Assembly (NCBI GenBank): GCA_934670115.1 | Contig: CAKUOV010000002.1 | Span: forward strand, 1-64,000 | Source of the DNA: an uncultured Eggerthellaceae bacterium | GTDB lineage: Bacteria; Actinomycetota; Coriobacteriia; Coriobacteriales; Eggerthellaceae | Direction of reading: 5' to 3' | DNA: 64,000 nucleotides | Shown here: piece by piece, positions 17,110 to 27,027 of the stretch | How the letters are laid out: each line of letters opens with the position of its first letter | Numbering within the stretch: the first letter of the stretch is position 1 | The notes under the pieces: generated by a model | Seen by the model: the letters and a program-made list of their open reading frames with translations, nothing else | The model's database searches: none | What the model was told of the DNA's origin: nothing | Made by a program: the position numbers and the translations under genes

Positions 17110-19377
17110 GTGGAACAAGACGCCATTTTCCAAGAAGAGCAGCAAGCGCTGACCAATACGTACGAGAAGCTGACGCGCATTGCGGAAGAAACTACCGCCA
17201 GCTTGGGTGCGGATGCGCTTGAAGCGCTGGGTGAGCGCAAGAACTTGTTCGACGAGCTCAAGTTTGACCTGGGTAATGGCGTGAATTTGGAAACGTATGC
17301 CGAGGCTGAGGCGCTGCAGCGCGTCATCGATCAGTACAATCTGGCGGTGGATTTGAATTCTGAGCGTTTGGCCAAAACGCGTCTGCTCATGAAAAAGCCG
17401 TATTTCGCGAAAGTGGTGCTGCAGCTGCGCCCCGGCGCTCCGCCGCGCGAGCTGTACCTGGGCGCTACTGGCATGACCGACGAGCGCGGCCGTCACTTCA
17501 TCATCGATTGGCGTGCGCCCGTTGCCGAGACGTATTACAATCAGGCAAACGGCAAGACCTCGTATGTGGCAAACGGCCGCACTATAGAGGCTGACCTGCT
17601 GCTTCGTCGTCAGTTCGACATCACGCAGGACACGCTGAACGCCTATTTCGACACGACGGTTGCCATCGAGGACCCTCTGCTGCTGGCGTCGCTTGCGAAA
17701 AGCCGCTCATCGAAGCTCGGAGACATCACGGCCACCATCCAGCGCGAGCAGAACCAAGTGGTGCGTCACGAAGATGTGCCCGTGCTGCTGGTCAACGGCA
17801 TTGCGGGTAGCGGCAAGACCTCGGTCATGTTGCAGCGCATTGCGTACTTGCTGTACCAAGAACGCGACACACTGCGCCCCGATGACGTGCATCTGATCTC
17901 ACCGAACCCTGTTTTCCGCGACTATATTGACAACGTGCTGCCCAACATGGGCGAGCGCAACCCACAAATCGAAACTTGGGATGACCTTATGCGCAAGCTG
18001 GGGCTTGCCGAGCGCGGCTTGGGGAAGGGCGCGCTGGCGGATGATTTGCTGGTCATCGACGAAAAACTCGATAGTCTGGAACTTACCCAGAGGGACTTCC
18101 AGGACATTTGCGTGGGAGAGGAACGCGTTGTTGCCGCAGGTCAGGCGTTTAGTGCATACCAGCAATACAAGCGGTTTCCTGCAGGGCAGCATCGTTGCAA
18201 CTTGGCAAAGGAGCTGCTGCATGAGCGGTTGGAGCAGCGCATTGTATCGCGCATGAACAATGCCGATGTCCAAGCGGAAATCATGGACCTGGACGAGCAG
18301 GAGCACATTCGCCTCTTTGGCCATCAGGCGTTTACGGCGCTGGAAGAAGAGCTGCCCGAATACACGCGCTTGTACCTGGAGGACCGCTACGCCGCCGTGG
18401 CGGATGCTATTGAGGAAGGCGCTTGGCTGCGTTTCGACCGCATTGGCATGAACATGCTGGGAAAGAGCTCGCTTTCTGCGGTGGAGTGGCTGTACTTGAA
18501 GCTGGCGCTGGCGGGCGGTGCGAATCGCGGGGCGCGCTACGTGATGGTGGACGAGGTTCAGGATTACTCGTTGGCGCAGCTCATGGTTATGGCGCGCTAT
18601 TTCTGCAACGCGCATTTCTTGTTGCTGGGAGATGAGAATCAGGCAATCAAAGAAGGAACGGCTACGTTTTCGCAGATAGAGCAGGGATTTGCGCATGTGC
18701 TTGACGCATCGGTTGAGCTGTGTCGCCTGCAAACGAGTTATCGTAGCTCACCGGAAATCACGGCGCTGTTCCAAGCGCTGATGAACGGCGATTCCTGCAT
18801 GGATGTTGCCTCGGTGCAGCGTCCGGGCAACAAGCCCGTTATCAAGTCGTGCGCTACGGACGAAGAGTACTTCGCGGCGCTGCGCAACGCCGTTGTTCAG
18901 GCGGCCGAAGATGTTGACCAGCGTGGATTGGCTGCAATCGTCGTGGCGGATAAGCAACGCGCGCGCTGGATGGAAAAGAAGCTGGCAGAGTTTACAGACT
19001 GCCCAGTGACCTGCGCATTCCCCGGTGCGGGTAGTGCTGCGGGTGTGGGAGAAGCACATGGCGTTGCAAGCGTGGACGCCGATACTGGGTCGCGTACTAC
19101 CGGTTCTGCTGCAGGTGCGGCTGCACGTCGCCCCAACCGCTCCAAGCGTGCGGGTGCACCCGTGACACTGCCCGAGCACGGTGTGGTGCTGCTTGATCTT
19201 CCCACCGCGAAGGGTCTGGAGTTTGACCAGGTTATCATCGCGGATGCGCAAGAAAGCGTTTACGGGACGGACGATTTGTCCCGTCATCGCTTGTATACGG
19301 CAATCTCGCGCGCCACGCAGAAAGTGACCATTCTTTCGCAAGGAGCCCTTTCGCCGCTGCTGCAGGTTGCTTTGTAG
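17110..19377 (+). CDS. HelD-like UvrD/PcrA-family ATPase (RNA polymerase recycling factor type)
   Basis: 755 residues, the usual size for HelD/HelR. The N-terminal coiled coil (about 1-100, EEEQQALTNTYEKLTRIAEE) matches the arm that enters the RNA polymerase channel. Then come the 1A domain with Walker A NGIAGSGKTS (about 238-247), Walker B-like MVDEVQDY, and QTSYRSS and TAISRATQ motifs of superfamily 1 helicases. HelD proteins clear stalled or inactive RNA polymerase from DNA. GTG 17110 is chosen because AGAAAGG lies about 7 nt upstream and the upstream in-frame extension runs through fold-back element B. A Gly/Ala/Ser-rich insertion (about residues 639-685) interrupts the C-terminal part. 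Confidence 0.88.
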   Translation: MEQDAIFQEEQQALTNTYEKLTRIAEETTASLGADALEALGERKNLFDELKFDLGNGVNLETYAEAEALQRVIDQYNLAVDLNSERLAKTRLLMKKPYFAKVVLQLRPGAPPRELYLGATGMTDERGRHFIIDWRAPVAETYYNQANGKTSYVANGRTIEADLLLRRQFDITQDTLNAYFDTTVAIEDPLLLASLAKSRSSKLGDITATIQREQNQVVRHEDVPVLLVNGIAGSGKTSVMLQRIAYLLYQERDTLRPDDVHLISPNPVFRDYIDNVLPNMGERNPQIETWDDLMRKLGLAERGLGKGALADDLLVIDEKLDSLELTQRDFQDICVGEERVVAAGQAFSAYQQYKRFPAGQHRCNLAKELLHERLEQRIVSRMNNADVQAEIMDLDEQEHIRLFGHQAFTALEEELPEYTRLYLEDRYAAVADAIEEGAWLRFDRIGMNMLGKSSLSAVEWLYLKLALAGGANRGARYVMVDEVQDYSLAQLMVMARYFCNAHFLLLGDENQAIKEGTATFSQIEQGFAHVLDASVELCRLQTSYRSSPEITALFQALMNGDSCMDVASVQRPGNKPVIKSCATDEEYFAALRNAVVQAAEDVDQRGLAAIVVADKQRARWMEKKLAEFTDCPVTCAFPGAGSAAGVGEAHGVASVDADTGSRTTGSAAGAAARRPNRSKRAGAPVTLPEHGVVLLDLPTAKGLEFDQVIIADAQESVYGTDDLSRHRLYTAISRATQKVTILSQGALSPLLQVAL

Positions 19378-19742
19378 TTGCGGTAGCAGGCTGCTTGCGG
19401 GCGCCCTGCGGCGGCCGCAAGCCGTTGCGCCGCTGGTCGTCCCTGCGCCACGCGCACCGCTTTGCCCGCAGCCCGCCCCCTCGGGCATTCAGCGCCGCCC
19501 GTCCCCGCGGCCCGACCCTGCGGGGCACCCAACGCCGCCGCGCGCCCCTGCGGCGCCCCCGCAGGCGTTCAGCGCCTTGTGGACTTCAGCGCGGGCTGCT
19601 TCACCCATCCCGCGCACCTGACGCCTTGCCGATTCATGTTACAGGTTGCCGTCATGCGGCTGGTGACGTATGACAAGCGCCTCTGTTTGTGGCAAAATAT
19701 CGCACGAAAAGTAAGTATTTATGCGCACATGAGGTTACGGTT
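19378..19742. other. GC-rich low-complexity spacer
   Basis: About 240 bases (19380-19620) of very GC-rich sequence with loose repeats around GGCATTCAGCGCC and CCCTGCGGCG precede a more A/T-rich promoter-like stretch before the RecJ-RecQ gene. Pro/Arg/Ala-rich frames cross it but lack initiation signals. I see no gene. Confidence 0.6.
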
Positions 19743-22700
19743 ATGTCTGTTCAATTTGACGTTCGCCAGGCGAATCCTTCCGTTGTTGACCTGCTTGAAC
19801 AGCAGTTGGGGCTTCCTCGATTCATTGCGACCACGCTCGCATCGCGCGGCGTGACCACGCCCGAGCAAGCCGAACGCTTCTTCAATCCCTCGCTTGATAG
19901 GGATTGGGGTAATCCCTATAACATTCCTGGGATGGAAAGCGTGGTTGATGATCTTGAGCAGGCAATTCGGCGCGGTGACCACATTGTGGTCTTTGGCGAC
20001 TTCGACGTTGATGGCATTTCCGCCACTACCGTCCTTACGCGCGCGCTGCGCCAGATGGGCGCCTTGGCCACGCCGTTCATCCCGCGCCGCTTCGACGAAG
20101 GCTACGGCTTAACGGAAGCGGCGTTTCAGCGCGTTATGCGGCTGGGCCCCACGCCCGATTTCATTGTGACCGTTGACTGCGGCATATCGTGTCGCGAGAC
20201 CGTGGCGCAGGCGGTGGGCCAGGGGTTGCGCGTGGTGGTTACCGACCATCACGAACCGGCCGATGCTGTGCCCGTTGACGTTCCCATTGTTGACCCCAAG
20301 CGGGCCGGCTCCAAGGATGACGCCGTTTTGGCTGGTGTGGGCGTTGCGCTGAAAGTGGTGCAGGCGCTGGGTGCGCGTTTCGGCATGCCTCATTTGTGGC
20401 GCGAATACACCGACCTGGCAACGCTGGGCACAGTGGCTGACCTTATGCCCATGGTGGGTGCGAACCGTGCGCTGGTTGCCGATGGTCTGCGTCGCATCAA
20501 CGAAAAGCCGCGTCCATGCATTGCTGCGCTGCTGGCGCAGGCGGGCGCAACCGACCAAACGACATCTACGAACTTGAGCTTCTCGGCGGTTCCGCGCTTG
20601 AACGCCGCAGGTCGCATGGGGGATTCCTCATCGGCGCTTGAGCTGCTTATGTGCGATGATCCCGTGCGTTGCCAGCATTTAGCGGCGCAGCTGGAAGAGA
20701 TTAACACGCAGCGGCGCAGCATTGAGTCAGAGTTGACCGAAATCGCGAAGGTGCAGGCCGAAGAAATCTACCATGGCCAGCGTGCGCTGGTTGTTGCGGG
20801 TGCGGGTTGGCACGAGGGCGTGAAGGGAATTGTGGCAAGTCGCCTGGTAGGAACGTATGGCGTGCCCACGATTCTGCTGACTATCGATGGCGATGAAGCA
20901 CGCGGCTCGGGTCGTAGCGTGGGTCGCGTGAACCTGTTCAAGGCCGTTGAGAGTTGCGCCGATTTGCTCACACGTTACGGCGGGCATGAAGCGGCTGTGG
21001 GCGTGACGCTTCCCGTGGCGAACTTGGAAGAATTCACGCGCCGCCTGTGCGCGTTCATGGACGAGCTGCCGCCTTCGGCGTTTCACCCGGCTATTCCGGT
21101 GGATGCGCGCGTGAGTTTGGCAGAGCTTACGCTGGAAAACGTGCGCAAGCTGGACTTGCTGGCACCGTTTGGCCAGGAAAACCCCGTGCCGTGCTTCATG
21201 GCGCCGAATGTGACGCTGGCGAATCATCGCGCGGTGGGCGCGGGCAAGAACCACTTCTCGTGCAACCTGTCGGACGGAACGGGGCAGACGGCCGCCATTA
21301 TGTTCCACTGTTCCGATATCGAAACGCTGCTGGATACAAACAGCGTGGTCAACGCCGCGTTTACGCTGCAAATCGATTCATGGCGTGGGCGCGAGTCGGT
21401 GAAGGCCATGTTGAAAACCGTGTCGCCGGCGCGTTCGTGCGCGGCACTTGAGGCGTGCTTGTCGCCCGAAGAAGTGTCGTTCGTGGCGGACCTGTATGCC
21501 TCGGCCGAAGACGGCGTGGAAGATACCGTGGACGAATCGTTTGAAGAAATTGAGCGTTATGAAAGCCTGCTGGAGCAAAACCGCGCTGATTGGCGTCGCT
21601 TTGCGCAGGAGAAGCCCGATGAGCTGCAGGAACGCATTATCCAAACCATCATTGGCGCGGCGGAATTGCATGATTCCCAGCGTCAGATTCTCGATAAGCT
21701 GGCGCAGGGCCAGTCGCTGTTGGCTGTTATGGCAACGGGGCGCGGAAAATCGCTCACATTCCAGGTGCGGGCGGCAGAATTGGCGCTTGAACAGGGAAAA
21801 GCATCGATTTTCGTGTATCCGTTGCGCGCGCTGATTGCCGACCAGGCGTGGCATTTGAACAACGCGCTGTTGCCGTTCGGCGTGTCGTCGGTCACGCTTA
21901 CGGGCGAGAGCACGCCGCAGGAGCGTGCCGTTGCGTTTGCGGGTTTGACCTCGGGCGATGTGGACATCGTTTTGACCACGCCGGAGTTTTTGACGTACCA
22001 CGCGGAAGAATTCGCCGCCTGCCAGCGCATCGGTTTCGTGGCAATTGACGAGGCGCACCACGTGGGCCAGGCGAAGGCTGGCAACCGTATGGCGTATCGC
22101 TCGCTGGGTACGGTGCTCAAGCAGCTGGGTGATCCCACGGTTTTGGCGCTCACGGCAACAGCTCCCGATGCCGTGGCACGCGATGTTGCGCAGGTGTTGT
22201 CGCTGCGCGATCACGTGTATGACCAGGCAAGTCGTGAAAATCTGCACGTGGATGACCACCGCAACTTGAAGAACCGCGATGACTACCTGGCGCACATTGT
22301 CGCGCGTGGCGAAAAGACCGTCGTCTACGTATCCTCGCGCGAGCAATCGGTTGCCGTGGCGCGTTCGTTGCGCGCGCGCGTGCCGCAGCTGGCCAGCCGC
22401 ATTGGCTTCTATAACGCTGGCCTTTCGCGCGTTGAGCGCAATCGTGCGGAAGAGCTGTTCCGCACCGATGCGTTTTGCGTGCTGGTGGCAACGTCGGCAT
22501 TTGGCGAAGGCGTGAACATTCCGCATATTCGTCGTGTTGTTTTGTACGGGCTGCCGTTCAACGAGATTGAGTTTAACCAGATGAGTGGCCGCGCGGGCCG
22601 CGATGGCGATCCCGCGATTATCCACTTGCTCTACGGGAATGCCGATGCTCAAACGAACAAAGCCGTGGTGTGCGGCGAAACGCCCGATCGTGCGGCGTTG

Positions 22701-23282
22701 GTGGATGTGTATAAGTATCTGCGCTCCGAACAGGTAAAACACGGCGAAGAACCGTTCATGGTGAACTTGGATGACTTCGCATCGGCTTTTGGGGAAGCGC
22801 CTGCGCGCCCCGCGGATGACAGCGTGGCGACAGGCGGCGCCGGCGCCGGTGCTGCAGCTGGCATGCGCGCCGCGGCAGGCAGTGCCGGTGCCGCGAGCGC
22901 TGCGGGTTGCGTGAGCTGTGGTTGCGCATCGTCTGCTCAGGCAGCGGCTGAACGGGCGCGCGCGCAGGCGGCAGCAGCCGCCCAAGTGCAGGCGGCTTCG
23001 GCTGCGGCATCCAAGCTTTCGGCTGCGGCGGTGAAATGCGGCATTGCGGTCTTCCGCGAGCTGGGCTTCATCGAGGCGCGCCCTGGCTGCTTCTGCGGCG
23101 AGCGCATTTGGGCGATTCGCGTGAAGCATCGTCCCGAGAAAGTTGACCTTATGGAAAGCGTACGTTTCCGCGAGGGTCTGGGCGAAATCGAAGAGTCGCG
23201 TTCGTTTGGCGATTGGGCGCTTTCCGCTTCGGCTGACGAGCTTTTGGCGCACATCGTGTACCCCATAATCCCGAACTCATGA
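19743..23282 (+). CDS. RecJ-type single-strand DNA exonuclease fused to a RecQ-type helicase
   Basis: 1179 residues. The N-terminal half is RecJ: DFDVD (86-90), VDCG (145-148), DHH (168-170), GGH (about 413), and the trailing OB-like region to about 600. The second half is a RecQ-like SF2 helicase: Walker A ATGRGKS (about 664), DEAH (about 769), LTATAP, and the SGRAGRDGDP motif VI. RecJ degrades 5' ssDNA ends and RecQ unwinds for it in RecF-pathway recombination, so the fusion joins two known partners. An Ala-rich stretch (about 1020-1095, with a CVSCGC cluster) precedes a short conserved C-terminal segment. ATG 19743 follows GAGGT by about 8 nt; ATG 19689 would add 18 atypical residues. Confidence 0.9.
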   Translation: MSVQFDVRQANPSVVDLLEQQLGLPRFIATTLASRGVTTPEQAERFFNPSLDRDWGNPYNIPGMESVVDDLEQAIRRGDHIVVFGDFDVDGISATTVLTRALRQMGALATPFIPRRFDEGYGLTEAAFQRVMRLGPTPDFIVTVDCGISCRETVAQAVGQGLRVVVTDHHEPADAVPVDVPIVDPKRAGSKDDAVLAGVGVALKVVQALGARFGMPHLWREYTDLATLGTVADLMPMVGANRALVADGLRRINEKPRPCIAALLAQAGATDQTTSTNLSFSAVPRLNAAGRMGDSSSALELLMCDDPVRCQHLAAQLEEINTQRRSIESELTEIAKVQAEEIYHGQRALVVAGAGWHEGVKGIVASRLVGTYGVPTILLTIDGDEARGSGRSVGRVNLFKAVESCADLLTRYGGHEAAVGVTLPVANLEEFTRRLCAFMDELPPSAFHPAIPVDARVSLAELTLENVRKLDLLAPFGQENPVPCFMAPNVTLANHRAVGAGKNHFSCNLSDGTGQTAAIMFHCSDIETLLDTNSVVNAAFTLQIDSWRGRESVKAMLKTVSPARSCAALEACLSPEEVSFVADLYASAEDGVEDTVDESFEEIERYESLLEQNRADWRRFAQEKPDELQERIIQTIIGAAELHDSQRQILDKLAQGQSLLAVMATGRGKSLTFQVRAAELALEQGKASIFVYPLRALIADQAWHLNNALLPFGVSSVTLTGESTPQERAVAFAGLTSGDVDIVLTTPEFLTYHAEEFAACQRIGFVAIDEAHHVGQAKAGNRMAYRSLGTVLKQLGDPTVLALTATAPDAVARDVAQVLSLRDHVYDQASRENLHVDDHRNLKNRDDYLAHIVARGEKTVVYVSSREQSVAVARSLRARVPQLASRIGFYNAGLSRVERNRAEELFRTDAFCVLVATSAFGEGVNIPHIRRVVLYGLPFNEIEFNQMSGRAGRDGDPAIIHLLYGNADAQTNKAVVCGETPDRAALVDVYKYLRSEQVKHGEEPFMVNLDDFASAFGEAPARPADDSVATGGAGAGAAAGMRAAAGSAGAASAAGCVSCGCASSAQAAAERARAQAAAAAQVQAASAAASKLSAAAVKCGIAVFRELGFIEARPGCFCGERIWAIRVKHRPEKVDLMESVRFREGLGEIEESRSFGDWALSASADELLAHIVYPIIPNS

Positions 23283-23333
23283 TAAAGGTGGGTTTCGTTT
23301 GCCGTTGTCTTCTCATTTATGCAGATAACATCG

Positions 23334-23339
23334 TATAAT
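23334..23339 (+). promoter_or_regulatory. Putative -10 box for rel
   Basis: A perfect TATAAT lies 36 bases before the ATG, in a 92-base A/T-rich gap. The -35 is poor. Confidence 0.5.
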
Positions 23340-23374
23340 TATTGTTTGGCGAAATTTTTCGAAAGGAGGCGGCT

Positions 23375-26125
23375 ATGGCGCAAAAAACCCATTCCGTGGA
23401 TACTGCCGATAATGCAAAACCCGCGGATGCTGCAAAAAATGCATCGGATAGGAGCGTTATGGACGCTGCTCCTGTTGTTGATAGTGCGCTTGTGGAGGCT
23501 GTGGAAGCCGCGGAAGCCGCGGAAACCGTGGAAGTCACGGGTGACGCAAAACCCGCAAAACCCGTAGACGCCGCCGTTGCCGCAAGCTCTGCGGCGGGCG
23601 AAACGGTGGCCGAGCCTGCGCCAGCTGGTGGCGCCGCGCCTGCAGCCACGTCTGCAAGCGAAGGGGTCATCCCCGCAGCCGCTTCTCCCGCGCCCGACTC
23701 CGAGGAATACGCCGCCTGCTATGACACTTTCCGCGATGCTGAGCTGCTGGGTGTGGCGCTTGACAGCGTTTCCCCTGATGACCTGGACGAACCGCTGCTG
23801 GGCTACCAAGGCGGCAGCGATAAGCCGTATGCGCCCACTACGCTTACGGGCAAGGTCACGCCGGGTACGTTCACGCCTGAAGAGCGCTTCCGCACGCTGA
23901 TTGAGGCTATGGAGCCCTATACCGACAAAGAGGGACTGGACATGGTGGAGCGCGCGTATCGTTTTGCTGCGCACGCGCACGAAGGCCAGTGCCGCAAGTC
24001 GGGCGAGCCGTTCGTGGCGCATCCGGTGGAGGTTGCCATCATTTTGTCGGGCCTGCGCATGGATGCGGAAACCGTGTGCGGCGCGCTGCTTCATGACACG
24101 GTGGAAGACACCGACGTCACGGTGGACCAGCTGGCAGAACTCTTCGGCGATGCTGTGGCGCAACTGGTGGATGGCGTTACGAAAATCACCCGTATCGAGG
24201 TGGAAAATCTCTCCGATGAGCAGGCGCAAACCATCCGCAAGATGTTCGTTGCCATGAGCAAAGACATCCGTGTGGTTATCATCAAGCTGGCCGACCGTCT
24301 GCATAACATGCGCACGCTGGGAGCTTTGCGTGAAGATCGCCGCATTTTCAAGGCGCGCGAAACGCTGGAAATCTATGCGCCCATCGCGCATCGTTTGGGC
24401 ATTAGCTCTATTAAGTGGGAGCTTGAAGACTTGTCCTTCTTCTATTTGGAGCCCAATAAATACAAGCAAGTTGCGCGCATGGTTATGGAAAGCCGTGCGC
24501 AACGTGAAGCGTACCTTTCCCAGGTCATGGGCGTGTTGCGCGAAGAAGTGGATCGCATGGGCATTCCGTGCCGCATTGAGGGACGCCCCAAGCACCTGTA
24601 TTCCATTTACGAGAAAATGACGCAGCGCGGCAAGGGCTTCTCCGAGATTTACGACTTGATTGCCGTGCGCGTTATTGTGCAGGACATCAAGGATTGCTAT
24701 TCCGCGTTGGGCGCGGTGCATACGCTGTGGCATCCTATGCCGGGGCGCTTCAAAGATTACATTGCCATGCCCAAGGAAAACATGTACCAAAGCTTGCACA
24801 CTACGGTTATTGGTCCGGCGGCGCGTCCTTTGGAAGTGCAGATTCGCACCGAGGAAATGCATGCGCAAAGCGAATACGGCATTGCGGCGCACTGGCGCTA
24901 TAAGGAGAAGGGTGCCACGCGCGGCGATCTTGAGCTGGACAAACAGCTGGCGTGGCTGCGCGAGATGGTTGACTGGGCCGATGAAACCCAGGACTCCCGT
25001 GAGTTTCTGAAGTCGCTGAAAGTTGACTTGGCTCCTACCGAGGTCTTCGTGTTCACGCCAAAAGGCGAGGTCAAAAGCTTGCGTGCGGGCTCCACGCCCA
25101 TCGACTTCGCATACGCTATTCACACGGAAGTGGGCAACCACTGCGTGGGCGCAAAAGTGAACGGCGCAATTGTGCCGCTTACGTACCAGCTGCAAAGCGG
25201 CGATCGCGTGGAAATCCTTACGCAGAAGAGCGCAACACCTTCGCGTGACTGGATCAACCTGGTCAAAACGCCCTCGGCGCGCTCGAAAATCCGCGCGTAC
25301 CATTCGCGCATCAGCCGCAGCGACGACTTGCAGCTGGGCCGCGACAAACTTACGCGCGAAGTGAAGAAGCACAACATGGGCATCTCGAATGCCACCATGA
25401 TGCGCGCCACGCAAGACGTTTCCAAGCAGTTGGGCTTCAACGACCCCGAAGACATGCTGGTGCAGATTGGCACCGGCACGGAAAGCGCGCAGCACATTGC
25501 GAACCGCGTGATAAAGCTGCTTACGGAAAACGGCTCGGTGGAGCAGAAGGAATCGTTCCTGGTCACGTCTGCCACCAGCAAAAACGTGATACCGCCCATG
25601 CTCACCACGGTGAAGCCGCGCAAGAAAGTTGCAAGCTCGTCGTCGAACGGCGTGGTGGTGAAGGGCTTGGGCGACGTGCTGGTGCGCTTGTCGCACTGCT
25701 GCAATCCCGTGCCGGGTGACCCGATTATGGGCTTTGTAACGCGTGGACGTGGCATTTCGGTGCATCGTGCCGATTGTCCGAATGCAGCCGATTTGAAGCG
25801 CAGCTCCGAGCGTATTATCGAGGTTGAATGGGCGCAGGATTCCAGTCGCGAAGTGTCGTACGAGGTTGAGGTGCAGCTTGAAGCCATGGATCGCATGAGT
25901 CTGCTGCGCGATGTAACCCAGGTGCTTTCTGAATGCGGCGCAAACGTGCTGGCGTGTTCCACGTTCTCGCACAAGGACAGCATGGTTTCCATGCGCTTCC
26001 GCATTCAGATTTCCGATATCACGTTTATTGATGCCGTGCTGAAAAAACTCCGCGCGGTTAATGGCGTATTCGATGCCCACCGCATGATTGCCGGTGCGCA
26101 AGGCTCAAGAAAGAAGAAACGATAA
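23375..26125 (+). CDS. relA: Bifunctional (p)ppGpp synthetase/hydrolase Rel
   Basis: 916 residues; controls the stringent response. After an acidic Ala-rich extension of about 185 residues come the HD hydrolase domain (AHEGQCRKSGEPFVAHP, then LLHDTVEDTD), the synthetase domain (RVIVQDIKDCYSALG, GRFKDYIAMPKENMYQSLHT), a TGS domain (VFTPKGEV, FAYAIHTEVGNHCVGAKV), a helical/zinc-finger part (HCCNPVPGDPIMGF) and a C-terminal ACT domain. The intact HD motif predicts hydrolase as well as synthetase activity. AAAGGAGG lies 5 nt before ATG 23375. The stop overlaps the start of the next gene by one base. Confidence 0.95.
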   Translation: MAQKTHSVDTADNAKPADAAKNASDRSVMDAAPVVDSALVEAVEAAEAAETVEVTGDAKPAKPVDAAVAASSAAGETVAEPAPAGGAAPAATSASEGVIPAAASPAPDSEEYAACYDTFRDAELLGVALDSVSPDDLDEPLLGYQGGSDKPYAPTTLTGKVTPGTFTPEERFRTLIEAMEPYTDKEGLDMVERAYRFAAHAHEGQCRKSGEPFVAHPVEVAIILSGLRMDAETVCGALLHDTVEDTDVTVDQLAELFGDAVAQLVDGVTKITRIEVENLSDEQAQTIRKMFVAMSKDIRVVIIKLADRLHNMRTLGALREDRRIFKARETLEIYAPIAHRLGISSIKWELEDLSFFYLEPNKYKQVARMVMESRAQREAYLSQVMGVLREEVDRMGIPCRIEGRPKHLYSIYEKMTQRGKGFSEIYDLIAVRVIVQDIKDCYSALGAVHTLWHPMPGRFKDYIAMPKENMYQSLHTTVIGPAARPLEVQIRTEEMHAQSEYGIAAHWRYKEKGATRGDLELDKQLAWLREMVDWADETQDSREFLKSLKVDLAPTEVFVFTPKGEVKSLRAGSTPIDFAYAIHTEVGNHCVGAKVNGAIVPLTYQLQSGDRVEILTQKSATPSRDWINLVKTPSARSKIRAYHSRISRSDDLQLGRDKLTREVKKHNMGISNATMMRATQDVSKQLGFNDPEDMLVQIGTGTESAQHIANRVIKLLTENGSVEQKESFLVTSATSKNVIPPMLTTVKPRKKVASSSSNGVVVKGLGDVLVRLSHCCNPVPGDPIMGFVTRGRGISVHRADCPNAADLKRSSERIIEVEWAQDSSREVSYEVEVQLEAMDRMSLLRDVTQVLSECGANVLACSTFSHKDSMVSMRFRIQISDITFIDAVLKKLRAVNGVFDAHRMIAGAQGSRKKKR

Positions 26126-26793
26126 TGGCAAGAAACAATTCGTTGAACTGCGGAAATGTAAGCATTTCCACTCTGGTTTTGGGTTCTTACCAAACAAACG
26201 TCTACGTGGTAAGCAACGACCAAGGCGCGTTTGTGGTTGACCCCGCTGATGATTGCGCGCGTATTATGGGTGCAATCCGCAATGTGGCGGGCGGCAAGAT
26301 TGACGCTATTGTGGTGACCCATGAGCATTCCGATCATGTTGGCGCCCTGGCCCAGTTGCATAAGGAGACAGGCGTGCCGGTTATCGCGTCGGCAATTGAT
26401 GCTTCGCTTATCGAGAACCCCTACGATCACGACTCCGCAACACCGCCTGTGCAGAAATGCAAAGTTGACCGCAAGGTCAAAGAGGGCGACACCGTTGAGC
26501 TGTGCGGCATGAAGTGGAAGGTGCTTATCACCCCTGGTCACACAAAGGGTTCAATGTGCCTGTATCTTCCCGCCAGCGAAAACGGGGGAGAGTGCGGCAT
26601 TCTGCTTTCGGGCGATACGCTGTTCTGCGGCGCGTTTGGACGCACCGATTTCCCGGGTGGCAACATGAGCGAAATGGTGAAGTCGCTGACGCGCTTGAGC
26701 AAGCTTCCCGAGAACACGCTCGTATTCCCTGGACATATGCAGTTCACGGAAATTGGTGCAGAAAAGCGCGGTGTTCTTGCTCGTTTCCGCTAA
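26125..26793 (+). CDS. MBL-fold metallo-hydrolase (glyoxalase II-like)
   Basis: 222 residues. The metal-binding HxHxDH motif is in THEHSDHVG. Further ligands appear in TPGHTKGSM, LLSGDTLF and the C-terminal FPGHMQFTEIG. Size and layout match the YcbL/GloB-like subgroup of hydroxyacylglutathione hydrolase-type proteins. The substrate is unknown. The start codon overlaps the rel stop (TAATG), so it is translationally coupled to rel. This pairing may be only positional. Confidence 0.87.
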   Translation: MARNNSLNCGNVSISTLVLGSYQTNVYVVSNDQGAFVVDPADDCARIMGAIRNVAGGKIDAIVVTHEHSDHVGALAQLHKETGVPVIASAIDASLIENPYDHDSATPPVQKCKVDRKVKEGDTVELCGMKWKVLITPGHTKGSMCLYLPASENGGECGILLSGDTLFCGAFGRTDFPGGNMSEMVKSLTRLSKLPENTLVFPGHMQFTEIGAEKRGVLARFR

Positions 26794-27027
26794 GCTGTGA
26801 ACACGCGGCTTTTTCCTGGTATTTTGCCGTTGCGGTTGCGCGTGCGCGTGCAGATTTGCTTTACTAGGACATGCTTGTTTTTGCGGCAGCTGGTGGTTAG
26901 TGTTTGCGCTGCAGGTGCCATAGCCGCCTTTGGGTGCTGCATTTGCGTTTTGATTTGCGATTTGTACGTTGGTTTTGATGTTTGCGCAGGTAAGACGCCT
27001 GCCTACTTGAGAGCGTTAGGAGCGCCC

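Noticed and set aside
16498..17327. Several short frames through the fold-back elements at 16538-17016
   Set aside because: They exist on both strands because the arms are reverse complements; none has an initiation signal.
23339..26101. 920-residue open frame antisense to rel
   Set aside because: It mirrors rel codon by codon, is His/Arg-rich, has no ribosome-binding site and matches no family. It is a GC-skew shadow.
26797..27027. N-terminal extension of the DUF47 protein
   Set aside because: Cys-rich, not family sequence, and a good ribosome-binding site stands before ATG 27028.
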